DNA of 64,000 nt from the NCBI RefSeq assembly GCF_020524485.1, contig NZ_JAIVLF010000003.1, positions 372,001 through 436,000 on the forward strand. The letters are read 5' to 3'. The notes under the pieces were generated by a model, which worked only from the letters and a program-made list of their open reading frames with translations, had not been told where the DNA came from and did no database searches. Positions 1 through 6,906 of the stretch are shown here, piece by piece (positions within the stretch are counted from its first letter, which is position 1; the number at the start of each line of letters is the position of its first letter). The stretch comes from Novosphingobium profundi. Its GTDB lineage: Bacteria; Pseudomonadota; Alphaproteobacteria; Sphingomonadales; Sphingomonadaceae. The translations under genes were made by a program, and so were the position numbers.

Positions 1-192
1 CTCCTCGCGCTTGGGATTGACGAGATGAATGTCACCCGGGAAGTCCGCCTCGACCAGATTCTTGAGGACAGACGCCCCCAGCGAGCCCGGACGGTCCGAG
101 GCTCCAACAATGGCGACGCTGCGCGGGTTGAGAAGGCGGTCGATCGCGGCTCTGGCGACACGATCCTGTACGGCGGCTTCCTGCACGGACAC
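1..192 (-). CDS. acyl-CoA synthetase, ADP/NDP-forming type, N-terminal part (FerA-like), cut by window edge
   Basis: Only the first 64 codons are inside the window; the gene continues past base 1. The reading frame starts at a GTG preceded by GGGAGAG and runs into a CoA-binding Rossmann segment with the motif LLNPRSVAIVGASDRPGSLG, typical of NDP-forming acyl-CoA synthetases. In sphingomonads this family includes feruloyl-CoA synthetase FerA, which activates hydroxycinnamates for side-chain cleavage. The adjacent MarR regulator and aldehyde dehydrogenase fit that role. Substrate assignment is an inference, because the family also activates acetate, pimelate and other acids. Confidence 0.75.
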   Translation of the reverse strand, partial: MSVQEAAVQDRVARAAIDRLLNPRSVAIVGASDRPGSLGASVLKNLVEADFPGDIHLVNPKREE

Positions 193-266
193 TTCAGTGC
201 TCTCCCATCTGGTTCGCGCGCCTCCCCACGGGCACGGCGCAAGGCTTCCGGTCTTTTCCGGCAAGC

Positions 267-293
267 GCCATCTTTGTATCCTAGGGATACATA
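267..293. promoter_or_regulatory. MarR-type operator, copy 1, upstream of the acyl-CoA synthetase gene
   Basis: A 17-bp perfect palindrome, TGTATCCTAGGGATACA (275-291), lies in the 149-bp gap upstream of the synthetase start. The surrounding 27 bases match a second site at 792-818 at 24 positions. The size and symmetry suit a MarR-family dimer, and the neighbouring MarR gene is the obvious binder. Binding is inferred. Confidence 0.65.
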
Positions 294-341
294 GCACGCA
301 AGCCGATTGCGCGCCGCCAACACCCTCGTGCGCGTAACGAA

Positions 342-770
342 TTATGGCTCGCGATGGTGCAGCCGCTGCAGCATTTCCAGAAGCGACTTGCGTTCGGCCG
401 CGCTTAGTACGCCAAAGAAGCGCCGCTCGTTCTCCGCCAGCGCCACGTCGACATCGGCCGCGAACTGCTCCCCCTTGGCGGTCAGTTCCAGCGCATGGGC
501 ACGCGGGTCCGCACTCGGCGCACGCCGGATCAGGCCCCGCCCCTCGAGCAGGTCGACGATCTTCATCGCGCTCGACCGGTTGACGTTGAGGGCGCCGCCG
601 AGCGCCGACTGCGAGCATCCCGGATTGGCACGAATGAGCAGAAGCGCGGTCGCGCGCGCGGGCGTGATATCAAGGTGCTCGAGCGCCGCACGCGCGGCTT
701 CGTGCGCCATCGGATGGACCAGTTGAACCTGGTAACCCAACTGCCCGGCAAGATCGCCTCCCACCTTCAT
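342..770 (-). CDS. MarR family transcriptional regulator
   Basis: This is a winged-helix regulator of about 142 residues. The recognition region reads SQSALGGALNVNRSSAMKIVDLLE and is followed by a wing rich in charged residues (RRAPSADPRAHALELT), as in MarR proteins that sense aromatic ligands. In Sphingobium SYK-6 the MarR protein FerC controls ferulate catabolism, and the gene order here (synthetase, MarR, aldehyde dehydrogenase) suggests a similar role. I chose the ATG at 770; a GTG at 788 in the same frame is possible, giving 148 residues. The operator copy at 792-818 lies immediately upstream, so autoregulation is likely. Confidence 0.85.
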   Translation of the reverse strand: MKVGGDLAGQLGYQVQLVHPMAHEAARAALEHLDITPARATALLLIRANPGCSQSALGGALNVNRSSAMKIVDLLEGRGLIRRAPSADPRAHALELTAKGEQFAADVDVALAENERRFFGVLSAAERKSLLEMLQRLHHREP

Positions 771-791
771 TTCCCGTTCACCCCACACCTT

Positions 792-818
792 GCCATCTTT
801 GTATCCCAGGCGTACATA
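792..818. promoter_or_regulatory. MarR-type operator, copy 2, between the marR gene and the aldehyde dehydrogenase
   Basis: The site TGTATCCCAGGCGTACA (800-816) with its flanks matches the operator at 267-293 in 24 of 27 bases. It ends 22 bp before the ATG of the MarR gene and about 90 bp before the divergent aldehyde dehydrogenase, so one bound dimer could control both directions. Confidence 0.6.
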
Positions 819-910
819 AAGCCGCGCCCGAGAGAAAGGGACTTCGCGTCAATGCGCCTGACAGCGGGAAAGATTCCCTGTAGCATCGACGCTAAACAAG
901 GAGAGCGATC

Positions 911-2335
911 GTGAAAACCGATTTCAAGCTGCTGATCGACGGCAAACTCGTCGACGGCGTGTCCACCTTCGACGTCGTCAACCCGGCGACCGAAGAGTCC
1001 TTCGCCCAGTGCCCGCGCGCCAGCGAAGCCATGCTCGACGAAGCCGTGGCCGCAGCGAAGGCGGCCCAGCCGGCCTGGGCCGCGCTGAGCGCCGACGAGC
1101 GTCAGGCCTATCTCAACAAGCTGGCCGACGCGATGGAAGCGCGTCACGAGGAATTCGGCCGTCTCCTCACCGCCGAACAGGGCAAGCCGCTCGACCAGGC
1201 GATGTACGAGATCGGCGGCAGCATCTACACCATCCGCGCCATCGCCGCGATGCGCCTGCCTGACCAGACCATGCGCGATGAAGGCGGCAACACCATCATC
1301 GAACACCGCACGCCGCTGGGCGTGTGCGCCGCAATCACCCCCTGGAACTTCCCGGTGATCCTGCTCGTGGGCAAGATGGCGCCCTGCCTCATCACCGGCA
1401 ACACGATGGTCGCCAAGCCCGCGCCGACGACCCCGCTCACCACGCTGCTCCTCGCCGAACTGGCCGCCGACATCCTGCCCGCGGGCGTCTTCAACGTCGT
1501 GTGCGACCAGAACGAGCTCGGCCCCAAGCTCACCGGCCACCCGGACATCGCCAAGGTCTCCTTCACCGGTTCGACCGCGACCGGCAAGAAGGTCATGGCG
1601 TCCGCCGCCGAAGGCGTAAAGCGCGTGACGCTGGAACTGGGCGGCAACGACGCCGCAATCGTCCTCGATGACGTCCCCGCCAAGGTCGCCGCAGAAAAGG
1701 TCTACAACGGCGCCATGGCGAACGCGGGCCAGATCTGCGTCGCGATCAAGCGTGCCTACGTGCCGACCGCGATGTACGACGAATTCTGCGCCGAAATCGC
1801 CAAGCTGACCAAGGCCGCCGTCGTCGACGACGGCTCCAAGCAGGGCGCGACCGTGGGCCCGGTCCAGAACAAGATGCAGTACGACAAGGTCCTCGCCATG
1901 ATCGAGGACGCCAAGGCGAGCGGCACGCTCATCGCCGAGGCCGCGAAGCCCGACAAGGCCGGCTACTTCATCGCGCCGACCGTCATCGGCGGCCTTTCCG
2001 ACGACGCCCCGCTTGTGGCCGAGGAACAGTTCGGTCCGGTCCTCCCCGTCCTCACCTATGACGACATCGAGGACGTCATCCAGCGCGCGAACGACAGCCC
2101 GTTTGGCCTCGGCGGTACCGTCTGGGGCATGGACCAGCTGCGCGCCATGGACGTTGCCCGCCGCATCAATTCGGGCACGGTCTGGGTAAACCAGCACCTC
2201 GCCATCGACCCGAACATTCCGTTCCGTGGCTCCAAGCAGTCGGGCCTGGGCTCCGAGCACGGCACGGCCGGCCTCATGGAATACACCCAGGCGCACATCA
2301 TCAATGCGGTGAACCTCGAAGCCGAACCGGCCTGA
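911..2335 (+). CDS. NAD(P)-dependent aldehyde dehydrogenase
   Basis: A full-length ALDH of 474 residues that oxidises an aldehyde to the acid. Visible family features are the cofactor segment TPWNFPVILL, the catalytic glutamate in VTLELGGND and the catalytic cysteine in NAGQICVAIKR, followed by EEQFGPVLPV. It starts with GTG after a strong AAGGAGAG ribosome site. It is transcribed away from the MarR gene and shares its operator region. A vanillin-type aromatic aldehyde would fit a ferulate route through the neighbouring acyl-CoA synthetase. The sequence alone does not fix the substrate, and succinate-semialdehyde-type activity is an alternative. Confidence 0.85.
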   Translation: MKTDFKLLIDGKLVDGVSTFDVVNPATEESFAQCPRASEAMLDEAVAAAKAAQPAWAALSADERQAYLNKLADAMEARHEEFGRLLTAEQGKPLDQAMYEIGGSIYTIRAIAAMRLPDQTMRDEGGNTIIEHRTPLGVCAAITPWNFPVILLVGKMAPCLITGNTMVAKPAPTTPLTTLLLAELAADILPAGVFNVVCDQNELGPKLTGHPDIAKVSFTGSTATGKKVMASAAEGVKRVTLELGGNDAAIVLDDVPAKVAAEKVYNGAMANAGQICVAIKRAYVPTAMYDEFCAEIAKLTKAAVVDDGSKQGATVGPVQNKMQYDKVLAMIEDAKASGTLIAEAAKPDKAGYFIAPTVIGGLSDDAPLVAEEQFGPVLPVLTYDDIEDVIQRANDSPFGLGGTVWGMDQLRAMDVARRINSGTVWVNQHLAIDPNIPFRGSKQSGLGSEHGTAGLMEYTQAHIINAVNLEAEPA

Positions 2336-2360
2336 TCCACCCTTTTCACCGACATGAAGA

Positions 2361-2393
2361 AAGGGCCGCCCCGGAAGGAGCGGCTCTTTTTCG
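2361..2393 (+). terminator. Rho-independent terminator after the aldehyde dehydrogenase
   Basis: The stem AGGGCCGC pairs with GCGGCTCT (one G-U pair), with a short loop and a following T-run, 25 bp after the aldehyde dehydrogenase stop codon. Confidence 0.75.
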
Positions 2394-2415
2394 TTCGGGT
2401 TTATGAAAAAGATGA

Positions 2416-2533
2416 TTCCGAGGGCCATCGCCCTCGGGCTCCCCATAATGTCTGCCTCACCTCTCGCGCGCCACGTTAGTGAAGACTGGTGAGGTCGCCG
2501 ATTCCGGGGTCCAAGGGGCGATGGCCCCTTGAA
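2416..2533. repeat. REPIN-like palindromic repeat, copy 1 (complete)
   Basis: A left hairpin CCGAGGGC-CATC-GCCCTCGG (2418-2437) and a right hairpin CAAGGGGC-GATG-GCCCCTTG (2512-2531) flank about 75 bp. That spacer contains its own arms, CTCACCT and TGGTGAG. The two outer hairpins are in inverted orientation. Further full copies are at 22258 and 32485, and half copies at 6146 and 23080. It sits between two convergent genes. Confidence 0.8.
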
Positions 2534-2544
2534 TCATCCCTTCC

Positions 2545-3666
2545 TTACTGTTCTTCGGAAATCCTTAAGACCGGCTTGATTACCTCGCCGCTTTCACTCG
2601 CCGCGATAGCCGCGTTGATATCCTCAAACGCGAAGTGGCCGATCAGACGGTCGAAGGGGAAACGCCCGGCGCGGTAGTGCTCCATAAGCTCGGGCAGGAA
2701 GGTCACGATATCACTGTCGCCACCAAGGATTCCCATGACGCGGCGCCCACCGCCCATCAGTTCGGCCTCGTTGAGCGTGAGCGTATCGGCCGGGTCGGAC
2801 GCGCCGACAAGGCCCAGGATACCCATCGGTGCGAGCAGGTGGAACGCCCCTTCGATCAGCGTGTTCACGCCGGTCGTATCAAACGCATAGCCCAGCCCCT
2901 GCGGGCACAGCTCGCGGATCTTCGCGGCCACGTCCTCGCGCCCGTTGATAGTGTGGGTGGCGCCGAGTTCCCGCGCGATCTCCAGCCGGGAATCGTGGAT
3001 ATCAATGGCGATGATGGGGTCTGCGCCTGCAATCTTCGCGGCCATGATCGCGGCCATTCCGACGGTCCCGGCGCCCCAGATGGCAATGGGCAGGCCTTTG
3101 CGCACCTGCATCGAGCGCAGCACCGCGCCCGCGCCCGTCATCAGGCCGCAGCCGATGGGGGCGAGCACGTCGAGCGGTACCTCGTCCATCGTCTCGGGCA
3201 CCTTCACCACATTACGTTCGTGCGCGATGGCGTGGGTGGCAAAGCTTGACTGGCCGAAAAAGTTGCCGTGAAGCGGCTCGCCGTCGCGAAACAGCGTGGG
3301 GCTGCCATCGGCGCGCGCGCCCGACCAGTTGTGCGGGAAGAAGTCGTAGCAATAGGTCGGCGCGTCGACCGCGCAGCTGGGGCATTCGCCGCAGGAGTGG
3401 AAGCTCATCACCACCCGGTCACCCGGCTTGGCGACGGTCACGCCCTCGCCCACGGCCTCGACGATCCCTGCGCCTTCGTGACCAAGCACGATGGGCAAAG
3501 GCACCGGCAACTGGCGGTCGCGCACCGCAAGGTCGGTGTGGCAGATCCCGCAGGCGACGATGCGCACGCGCACTTCGTCGCTGCGCAGCGCGTCCAGGGT
3601 CACATCCGCGAATTCGAACGCGCTACCTTCGCCGGTGCAGATCGCGGCCTTTGCCATTTCGGTCAT
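2545..3666 (-). CDS. zinc-dependent alcohol dehydrogenase (MDR family, aryl-alcohol type)
   Basis: A 373-residue medium-chain dehydrogenase. It has the catalytic zinc ligands CGICHTD and GHEGAG, the four-cysteine structural zinc site CGECPSCAVDAPTYC, and the dinucleotide fold WGAGTVGMAA. The layout resembles benzyl/aryl-alcohol dehydrogenases that interconvert aromatic alcohols and aldehydes with NAD. It is divergent from the MetE-like operon with a 137-bp gap and convergent with the aldehyde dehydrogenase. Start ATG 3666 has GAGGA upstream; an in-frame ATG lies at 3657. The exact substrate is unknown. Confidence 0.88.
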   Translation of the reverse strand: MTEMAKAAICTGEGSAFEFADVTLDALRSDEVRVRIVACGICHTDLAVRDRQLPVPLPIVLGHEGAGIVEAVGEGVTVAKPGDRVVMSFHSCGECPSCAVDAPTYCYDFFPHNWSGARADGSPTLFRDGEPLHGNFFGQSSFATHAIAHERNVVKVPETMDEVPLDVLAPIGCGLMTGAGAVLRSMQVRKGLPIAIWGAGTVGMAAIMAAKIAGADPIIAIDIHDSRLEIARELGATHTINGREDVAAKIRELCPQGLGYAFDTTGVNTLIEGAFHLLAPMGILGLVGASDPADTLTLNEAELMGGGRRVMGILGGDSDIVTFLPELMEHYRAGRFPFDRLIGHFAFEDINAAIAASESGEVIKPVLRISEEQ

Positions 3667-3720
3667 GATTTCAATATCCTCTCGCAGTTTCCCGCCCTCA
3701 CTGCGGCGGGCATAGTATAT

Positions 3721-3734
3721 TTCATGGATGCGAA
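3721..3734. promoter_or_regulatory. candidate IclR operator in the ADH / MetE-like divergent gap
   Basis: TTCATGGATGCGAA resembles the paired sites TTCGTATCCATGAA and TTCATCTATACGAA at 9118-9147, which share the pattern TTCRT-N4-AYGAA. Both gaps lie on either side of the IclR gene at 5373. This copy deviates at one position of its right half. Confidence 0.35.
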
Positions 3735-3803
3735 GCTATACACATTTGTGAAAAAATGGCATGACCTCACAGGACTGAGAGGAGCCAACAAGGAGAGCCC
3801 CTG

Positions 3804-4946
3804 ATGACGATCGACACGACCCACGTCGGCAGCCTGCCGCGCGGGAGCGAACTGACGCCGCTGCTGCTCGCCCGCGACAAGGGCGAGGCCTATGACGCTG
3901 CCGAATTCGACCGCGTGGTGCAAGCCGCCGTCGACGAAGGCGTCCGCAAGCAAGTCGAATGCGGCGTCACCATCGTCAGCGACGGGGAGCTCGGCAAGGT
4001 CGGCTACTCGACCTACATGATCGAACGCCTGACCGGCTTTGGCGGACACATCGACCGCAAGCCCGCCGCCGATCTCGCCGCACACCCGGATCTTTCCAAG
4101 AAGCTGTCCGCGATGATGGGCAGCCAGGAGTTCACCCGCGCCTCGTGCATCGGGCCGGTCCGGCTCAAGACGCTCGAGCCGCTGCACGAGGACATCCGCC
4201 GCTTCCGCAACGCGCTCGACAAGTACGGCAAGCCCGGCGTGCGCGGCTTCCTCAACGCGGCCTCGCCCGGGCTTGTCACTGCCTTCCAGGTCAACCGCCA
4301 CTACCCCAGCCACGAGGCCTACCTCGCCGACCTCGTCGATGCGATGAAGCCCGAGTACGAGGCCATCGTCGCGGCCGGTTTCGACATCCAGCTCGACTGC
4401 CCCGACCTCGCGATGTCGCGCCACACCGGCTACCAGGACCAGGAGGAAGCCGAATTCCTCAAGACCGCCGCGGCCAATGTCGAGGCGCTCAACGCGGCCA
4501 CCGCCGACATCGCGCCCGAACGCCTGCGCATGCACGTATGCTGGGGCAACTACGAGGGCCCGCACGACTGCGACATCGACCTTTCCAAGATCATCGACAC
4601 GGTGATCGCCGCGCGCCCCGCCACCGTCCTGTTCGAGGCGGCGAACCCGCGCCACGAGCATGAATGGAAGGTCTGGCGCGATGCCAAGCTGCCCGACTAC
4701 AAACTGCTCGCCCCCGGCCTCATCGACACCTGCTCGAACTATGTCGAGCACCCCGAACTGATCGCCCAGCGCCTTGAGCGTTTCATCGGCATTGTCGGCG
4801 TGGACCGCGTGGTGGCCAGCACCGACTGCGGCTTTGGCACCTTCGCGGGCTATGGCAAGATCGACCCGGACGTGACCTGGAAGAAGCTGCGCGCGCTGCG
4901 CGAAGGCGCCGACATCGCCGAAGCCCGCGCCGGGGTCCCCGCATGA
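3804..4946 (+). CDS. MetE-like (cobalamin-independent methionine synthase C-terminal family) methyltransferase
   Basis: A 380-residue protein with only the catalytic half of MetE. It opens with HVGSLPR and keeps the zinc-site pattern of the family: MHVCWGN (His and Cys), FEAANPRHEHEW (Glu) and STDCGFG (Cys). Stand-alone proteins of this family move methyl or alkyl groups through a zinc-thiolate. The first gene of an operon with an NTF2-like protein and an IclR regulator, it lies beside a folate-dependent O-demethylation cluster. A role in methyl transfer from an aromatic ether or to a thiol acceptor is possible but unproven. A methionine-forming role cannot be excluded. AAGGAG precedes the ATG. 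Confidence 0.75.
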   Translation: MTIDTTHVGSLPRGSELTPLLLARDKGEAYDAAEFDRVVQAAVDEGVRKQVECGVTIVSDGELGKVGYSTYMIERLTGFGGHIDRKPAADLAAHPDLSKKLSAMMGSQEFTRASCIGPVRLKTLEPLHEDIRRFRNALDKYGKPGVRGFLNAASPGLVTAFQVNRHYPSHEAYLADLVDAMKPEYEAIVAAGFDIQLDCPDLAMSRHTGYQDQEEAEFLKTAAANVEALNAATADIAPERLRMHVCWGNYEGPHDCDIDLSKIIDTVIAARPATVLFEAANPRHEHEWKVWRDAKLPDYKLLAPGLIDTCSNYVEHPELIAQRLERFIGIVGVDRVVASTDCGFGTFAGYGKIDPDVTWKKLRALREGADIAEARAGVPA

Positions 4947-5344
4947 GCGCAGACCTCACGCCCGAAACCGTGCGCGCGATCGAGCACGATTGCGCCAAGC
5001 TGGTTGCCCGCTACGCCAACCGCAACGATGCGGCGGACTGGGAGGCAGTGGTCGCGCTCTATGCAAAGGACGGGCGCATGGCGCGCCCGTCCGCCCCGGA
5101 CGACTGGATCGAGGGGCGCGAGGCCATCCTCGCAGCCTTCACCGCCCGCGCCGCGCGCACCACCCGCCACGTGTGCTCCAACGTCGAGATTACCGTCCTT
5201 GATGCCGACACCGCCATCGGCGAGAGCGCGATGCTGCTCTTCACCGGCGAGAGCGTGCCCAAGGTCGGCTCGTTCGAGGATCGCTTCGTGCGCACGTCCG
5301 AGGGCTGGAAGTTCGCCGAGCGCCGCGGCCTGATGACATTCTGA
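4943..5344 (+). CDS. SnoaL/NTF2-like fold protein
   Basis: A 133-residue single-domain protein with the NTF2-like pattern: an N-terminal helix (CAKLVARYANRNDAADWEAVVALYAKDGRM), the GREAI turn, and a final strand pair with SFEDRFVRTSEGWKFAERRG. Members include small hydrolases, isomerases and ring-hydroxylating dioxygenase beta-like subunits. The start overlaps the MetE-like stop codon by 4 bases, so the two are translationally coupled and may act on the same substrate. No specific reaction can be assigned. Confidence 0.7.
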   Translation: MSADLTPETVRAIEHDCAKLVARYANRNDAADWEAVVALYAKDGRMARPSAPDDWIEGREAILAAFTARAARTTRHVCSNVEITVLDADTAIGESAMLLFTGESVPKVGSFEDRFVRTSEGWKFAERRGLMTF

Positions 5345-5372
5345 GATAACGCGAAGGAAAGGTAGACCCACA

Positions 5373-6128
5373 ATGGCCACCACAGGGGGGACGGGCTCGG
5401 GCGGCGCCGTCAAGTCGGCCATGCGCACGCTCGACATCATCGAATATGTCGTGGCCCATCCCACCGGCGTCGTCGCCCAGGAAATCTCGCAGGCGCTGTC
5501 GATCCCCGTCAGCAGCCTGTCCTACCTCCTGGGCACGCTCGTCGACCGTCAGTACCTTGTGCGTGCAGGACGTCTCTACCAGCCGGGCAGCGGGCTCGAC
5601 CGATTGCGCCTTGCCCCGCAAGGGCTGCCGCTGGTCGAGCGCGTGCGCCCACTGGTGCGCACCTTGCGCATGCGGCTTGACGAGACCTCCTCGTTCTTCG
5701 TGCGGCGCGACTGGCAGATCGAGGCGATCATCACCGAGACCGCCGAGCACACCCTGCGCTATTCCATTGCGGTCGGCGCGCTGACCCCGATGCATTGCCT
5801 GGCTGCGGGCAAGGCGATCCTCGCCACGCTTTCCGAGGATGAACTCAGCGCCTATTTCGCCGGAACCCTGCGCGCGCAGTTCTCGGCCAACACGATCATC
5901 GACGAAGGCCAACTGCGCGAGGAACTGGCGCGCACCCGCGAACAGGGCTTTGCCGTCACCCGCAACGAGTATACGCCGGGCATCTGCGGCATTGGACGGG
6001 TGCTCAGGGACGCGGGCCAGGTCGTCGGCTCACTCGCCGTCGCCATCCCCGTAGTGCGCTGCGACGCCAGTGTCGAAGCGAGCGCAGGCGAAACGCTCAA
6101 GACCATCGCGGAGAGTTTTTCGGCGTGA
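5373..6128 (+). CDS. IclR family transcriptional regulator
   Basis: A 251-residue IclR protein. The N-terminal winged helix (about residues 10-75) contains GVVAQEISQALSIPVSSLSYLLGTLV, and the C-terminal ligand-binding domain includes CLAAGKAILATLSEDEL and GICGIGRVLRDAGQVVGSLAVAIP. It is the last gene of the MetE-like operon, 28 bp after the NTF2-like gene with GGAAAGG as ribosome site. Likely targets are its own operon, the divergent alcohol dehydrogenase and the ligM/metF divergent promoter at 9129-9203. The targets are inferred from location and shared motifs. Confidence 0.88.
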   Translation: MATTGGTGSGGAVKSAMRTLDIIEYVVAHPTGVVAQEISQALSIPVSSLSYLLGTLVDRQYLVRAGRLYQPGSGLDRLRLAPQGLPLVERVRPLVRTLRMRLDETSSFFVRRDWQIEAIITETAEHTLRYSIAVGALTPMHCLAAGKAILATLSEDELSAYFAGTLRAQFSANTIIDEGQLREELARTREQGFAVTRNEYTPGICGIGRVLRDAGQVVGSLAVAIPVVRCDASVEASAGETLKTIAESFSA

Positions 6129-6145
6129 AGTAGGCAGATGAGAGA

Positions 6146-6181
6146 TTCCGAAGGCCATCGCCCTCGGGCTCCCGGAACTGT
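6146..6181. repeat. REPIN-like repeat, copy 2 (left half only)
   Basis: The left hairpin CCGAAGGC-CATC-GCCCTCGG and the following GCTCCC-GGAACTGTC match the left end of the copies at 2416 and 32485. One stem base is changed. No right hairpin follows, so this is a truncated or solo REP unit downstream of the IclR gene. Confidence 0.65.
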
Positions 6182-6252
6182 CTGGCTCGGCTTTCGCATC
6201 GGGCCTCGGGTACGAAGTGTTAGCTCGCTTGTGCTTGGGGCAAGGCAGACTG

Positions 6253-6338
6253 CCCGCCTGAGAAATAGGTTCTGCCTTACAATACGAGTTGCTGCTTGCG
6301 CCCCGTGTTGGACGGACAGCAGGCAGAACAGGCGGCTT
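6253..6338. repeat. imperfect inverted repeat upstream of the GIY-YIG cassette
   Basis: The left arm contains CCGCCTG and GGTTCTGCC, separated by a few bases (6253-6277). The right arm carries GGCAGAACAGGCGGCTTG (6322-6339), which is close to its reverse complement. This is a second palindromic unit between the REP half copy and the GIY-YIG cassette, origin unknown. Confidence 0.4.
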
Positions 6339-6355
6339 GCCAACCTTTCACCGCC

Positions 6356-6385
6356 TTCGTCATTCCCGCGAAGGCGGGAATCCAG
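6356..6385. repeat. 30-bp inverted repeat, left end of GIY-YIG cassette
   Basis: This 30-base unit is the exact reverse complement of 6711-6740. It contains its own hairpin ATTCCCGC-GAAG-GCGGGAAT. Repeats of this CATTCCCGCGAAGGCGGGAA type are widespread in proteobacterial intergenic DNA. Confidence 0.9.
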
Positions 6386-6398
6386 TAGCAACCTCGCC

Positions 6399-6710
6399 AT
6401 GAAGGATACCTTCGCGCCCTCAGTCTACATGCTTGCCTCGGGCCGAAACGGCACGCTCTACACCGGAGTTACGTCGAATCTGATCCACCGCGTCGCCCAG
6501 CACCGCAGCCATCATTTCGATGGCTTCAGCACGCGTTATGGAACCAAGCTTCTGGTTTGGTTCGAAATGCACGCCACGATGGAACATGCGATCAAGCGAG
6601 AGAAGCGGATCAAGAAATGGAACCGGGGCTGGAAGCTCCGGCTGATCGAGGAAGGCAATGCGCAGTGGCGCGATCTGGCCACTGATCTGGGTTTTGAAGC
6701 GCTGCGCTGA
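6399..6710 (+). CDS. GIY-YIG domain endonuclease-like protein
   Basis: A 103-residue single-domain protein of the small GIY-YIG family (YhbQ/COG2827 type). The two tyrosine motifs are VYMLAS and LYTGVTSNL, the catalytic arginine region is IHRVAQHR, and the metal-binding glutamate lies in TMEHAIKREKRIKKW. The family cuts or nicks DNA; small stand-alone members are poorly characterised. The ATG at 6399 begins 13 bp inside the left inverted repeat and the stop abuts the right one. That suggests the nuclease and the repeats belong together. Confidence 0.88.
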   Translation: MKDTFAPSVYMLASGRNGTLYTGVTSNLIHRVAQHRSHHFDGFSTRYGTKLLVWFEMHATMEHAIKREKRIKKWNRGWKLRLIEEGNAQWRDLATDLGFEALR

Positions 6711-6740
6711 CTGGATTCCCGCCTTCGCGGGAATGACGAA
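6711..6740. repeat. 30-bp inverted repeat, right end of GIY-YIG cassette
   Basis: Exact reverse complement of 6356-6385; it begins directly after the GIY-YIG stop codon and can fold into the same 8-bp hairpin, which could also end the transcript. Confidence 0.9.
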
Positions 6741-6838
6741 GAGTTGGATGCTCACGCACGCGGCGACAATCTACTTTACCAGACCGTGATCGGACGTTCC
6801 GCTTCCCACCCTTACTAGCCAGCCCACGCAGCGTCACG

Positions 6839-6870
6839 AAAAAGGGGCCACCGGTGTCCCGGCAGCCCCT
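6839..6870 (-). terminator. Rho-independent terminator after the ligM-type gene
   Basis: Read on the minus strand, GGGGC-TG-CCGG-GACA-CCGG-TG-GCCCC is followed by TTTTT, 37 bp after the stop codon of the O-demethylase. Confidence 0.8.
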
Positions 6871-6906
6871 CCTCTCTCACACTCGCCAGAGTGTTCGGGT
6901 GTTCGT

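Larger units (their letters stand above)
6356..6740. mobile_element. candidate mini-element: GIY-YIG gene between perfect 30-bp inverted repeats
   Basis: The unit consists of an inverted repeat at 6356-6385, a GIY-YIG gene at 6399-6710 and the inverse repeat at 6711-6740, starting the base after the stop codon. The total is 385 bp with almost no spare DNA. No transposase is present. Whether the unit moves is an inference from its compactness and perfect ends. Confidence 0.5.

Noticed and set aside
2545..3666. Calling the alcohol dehydrogenase a specific coniferyl- or vanillyl-alcohol dehydrogenase
   Set aside because: The motifs only show a zinc MDR enzyme; nothing visible fixes the substrate.
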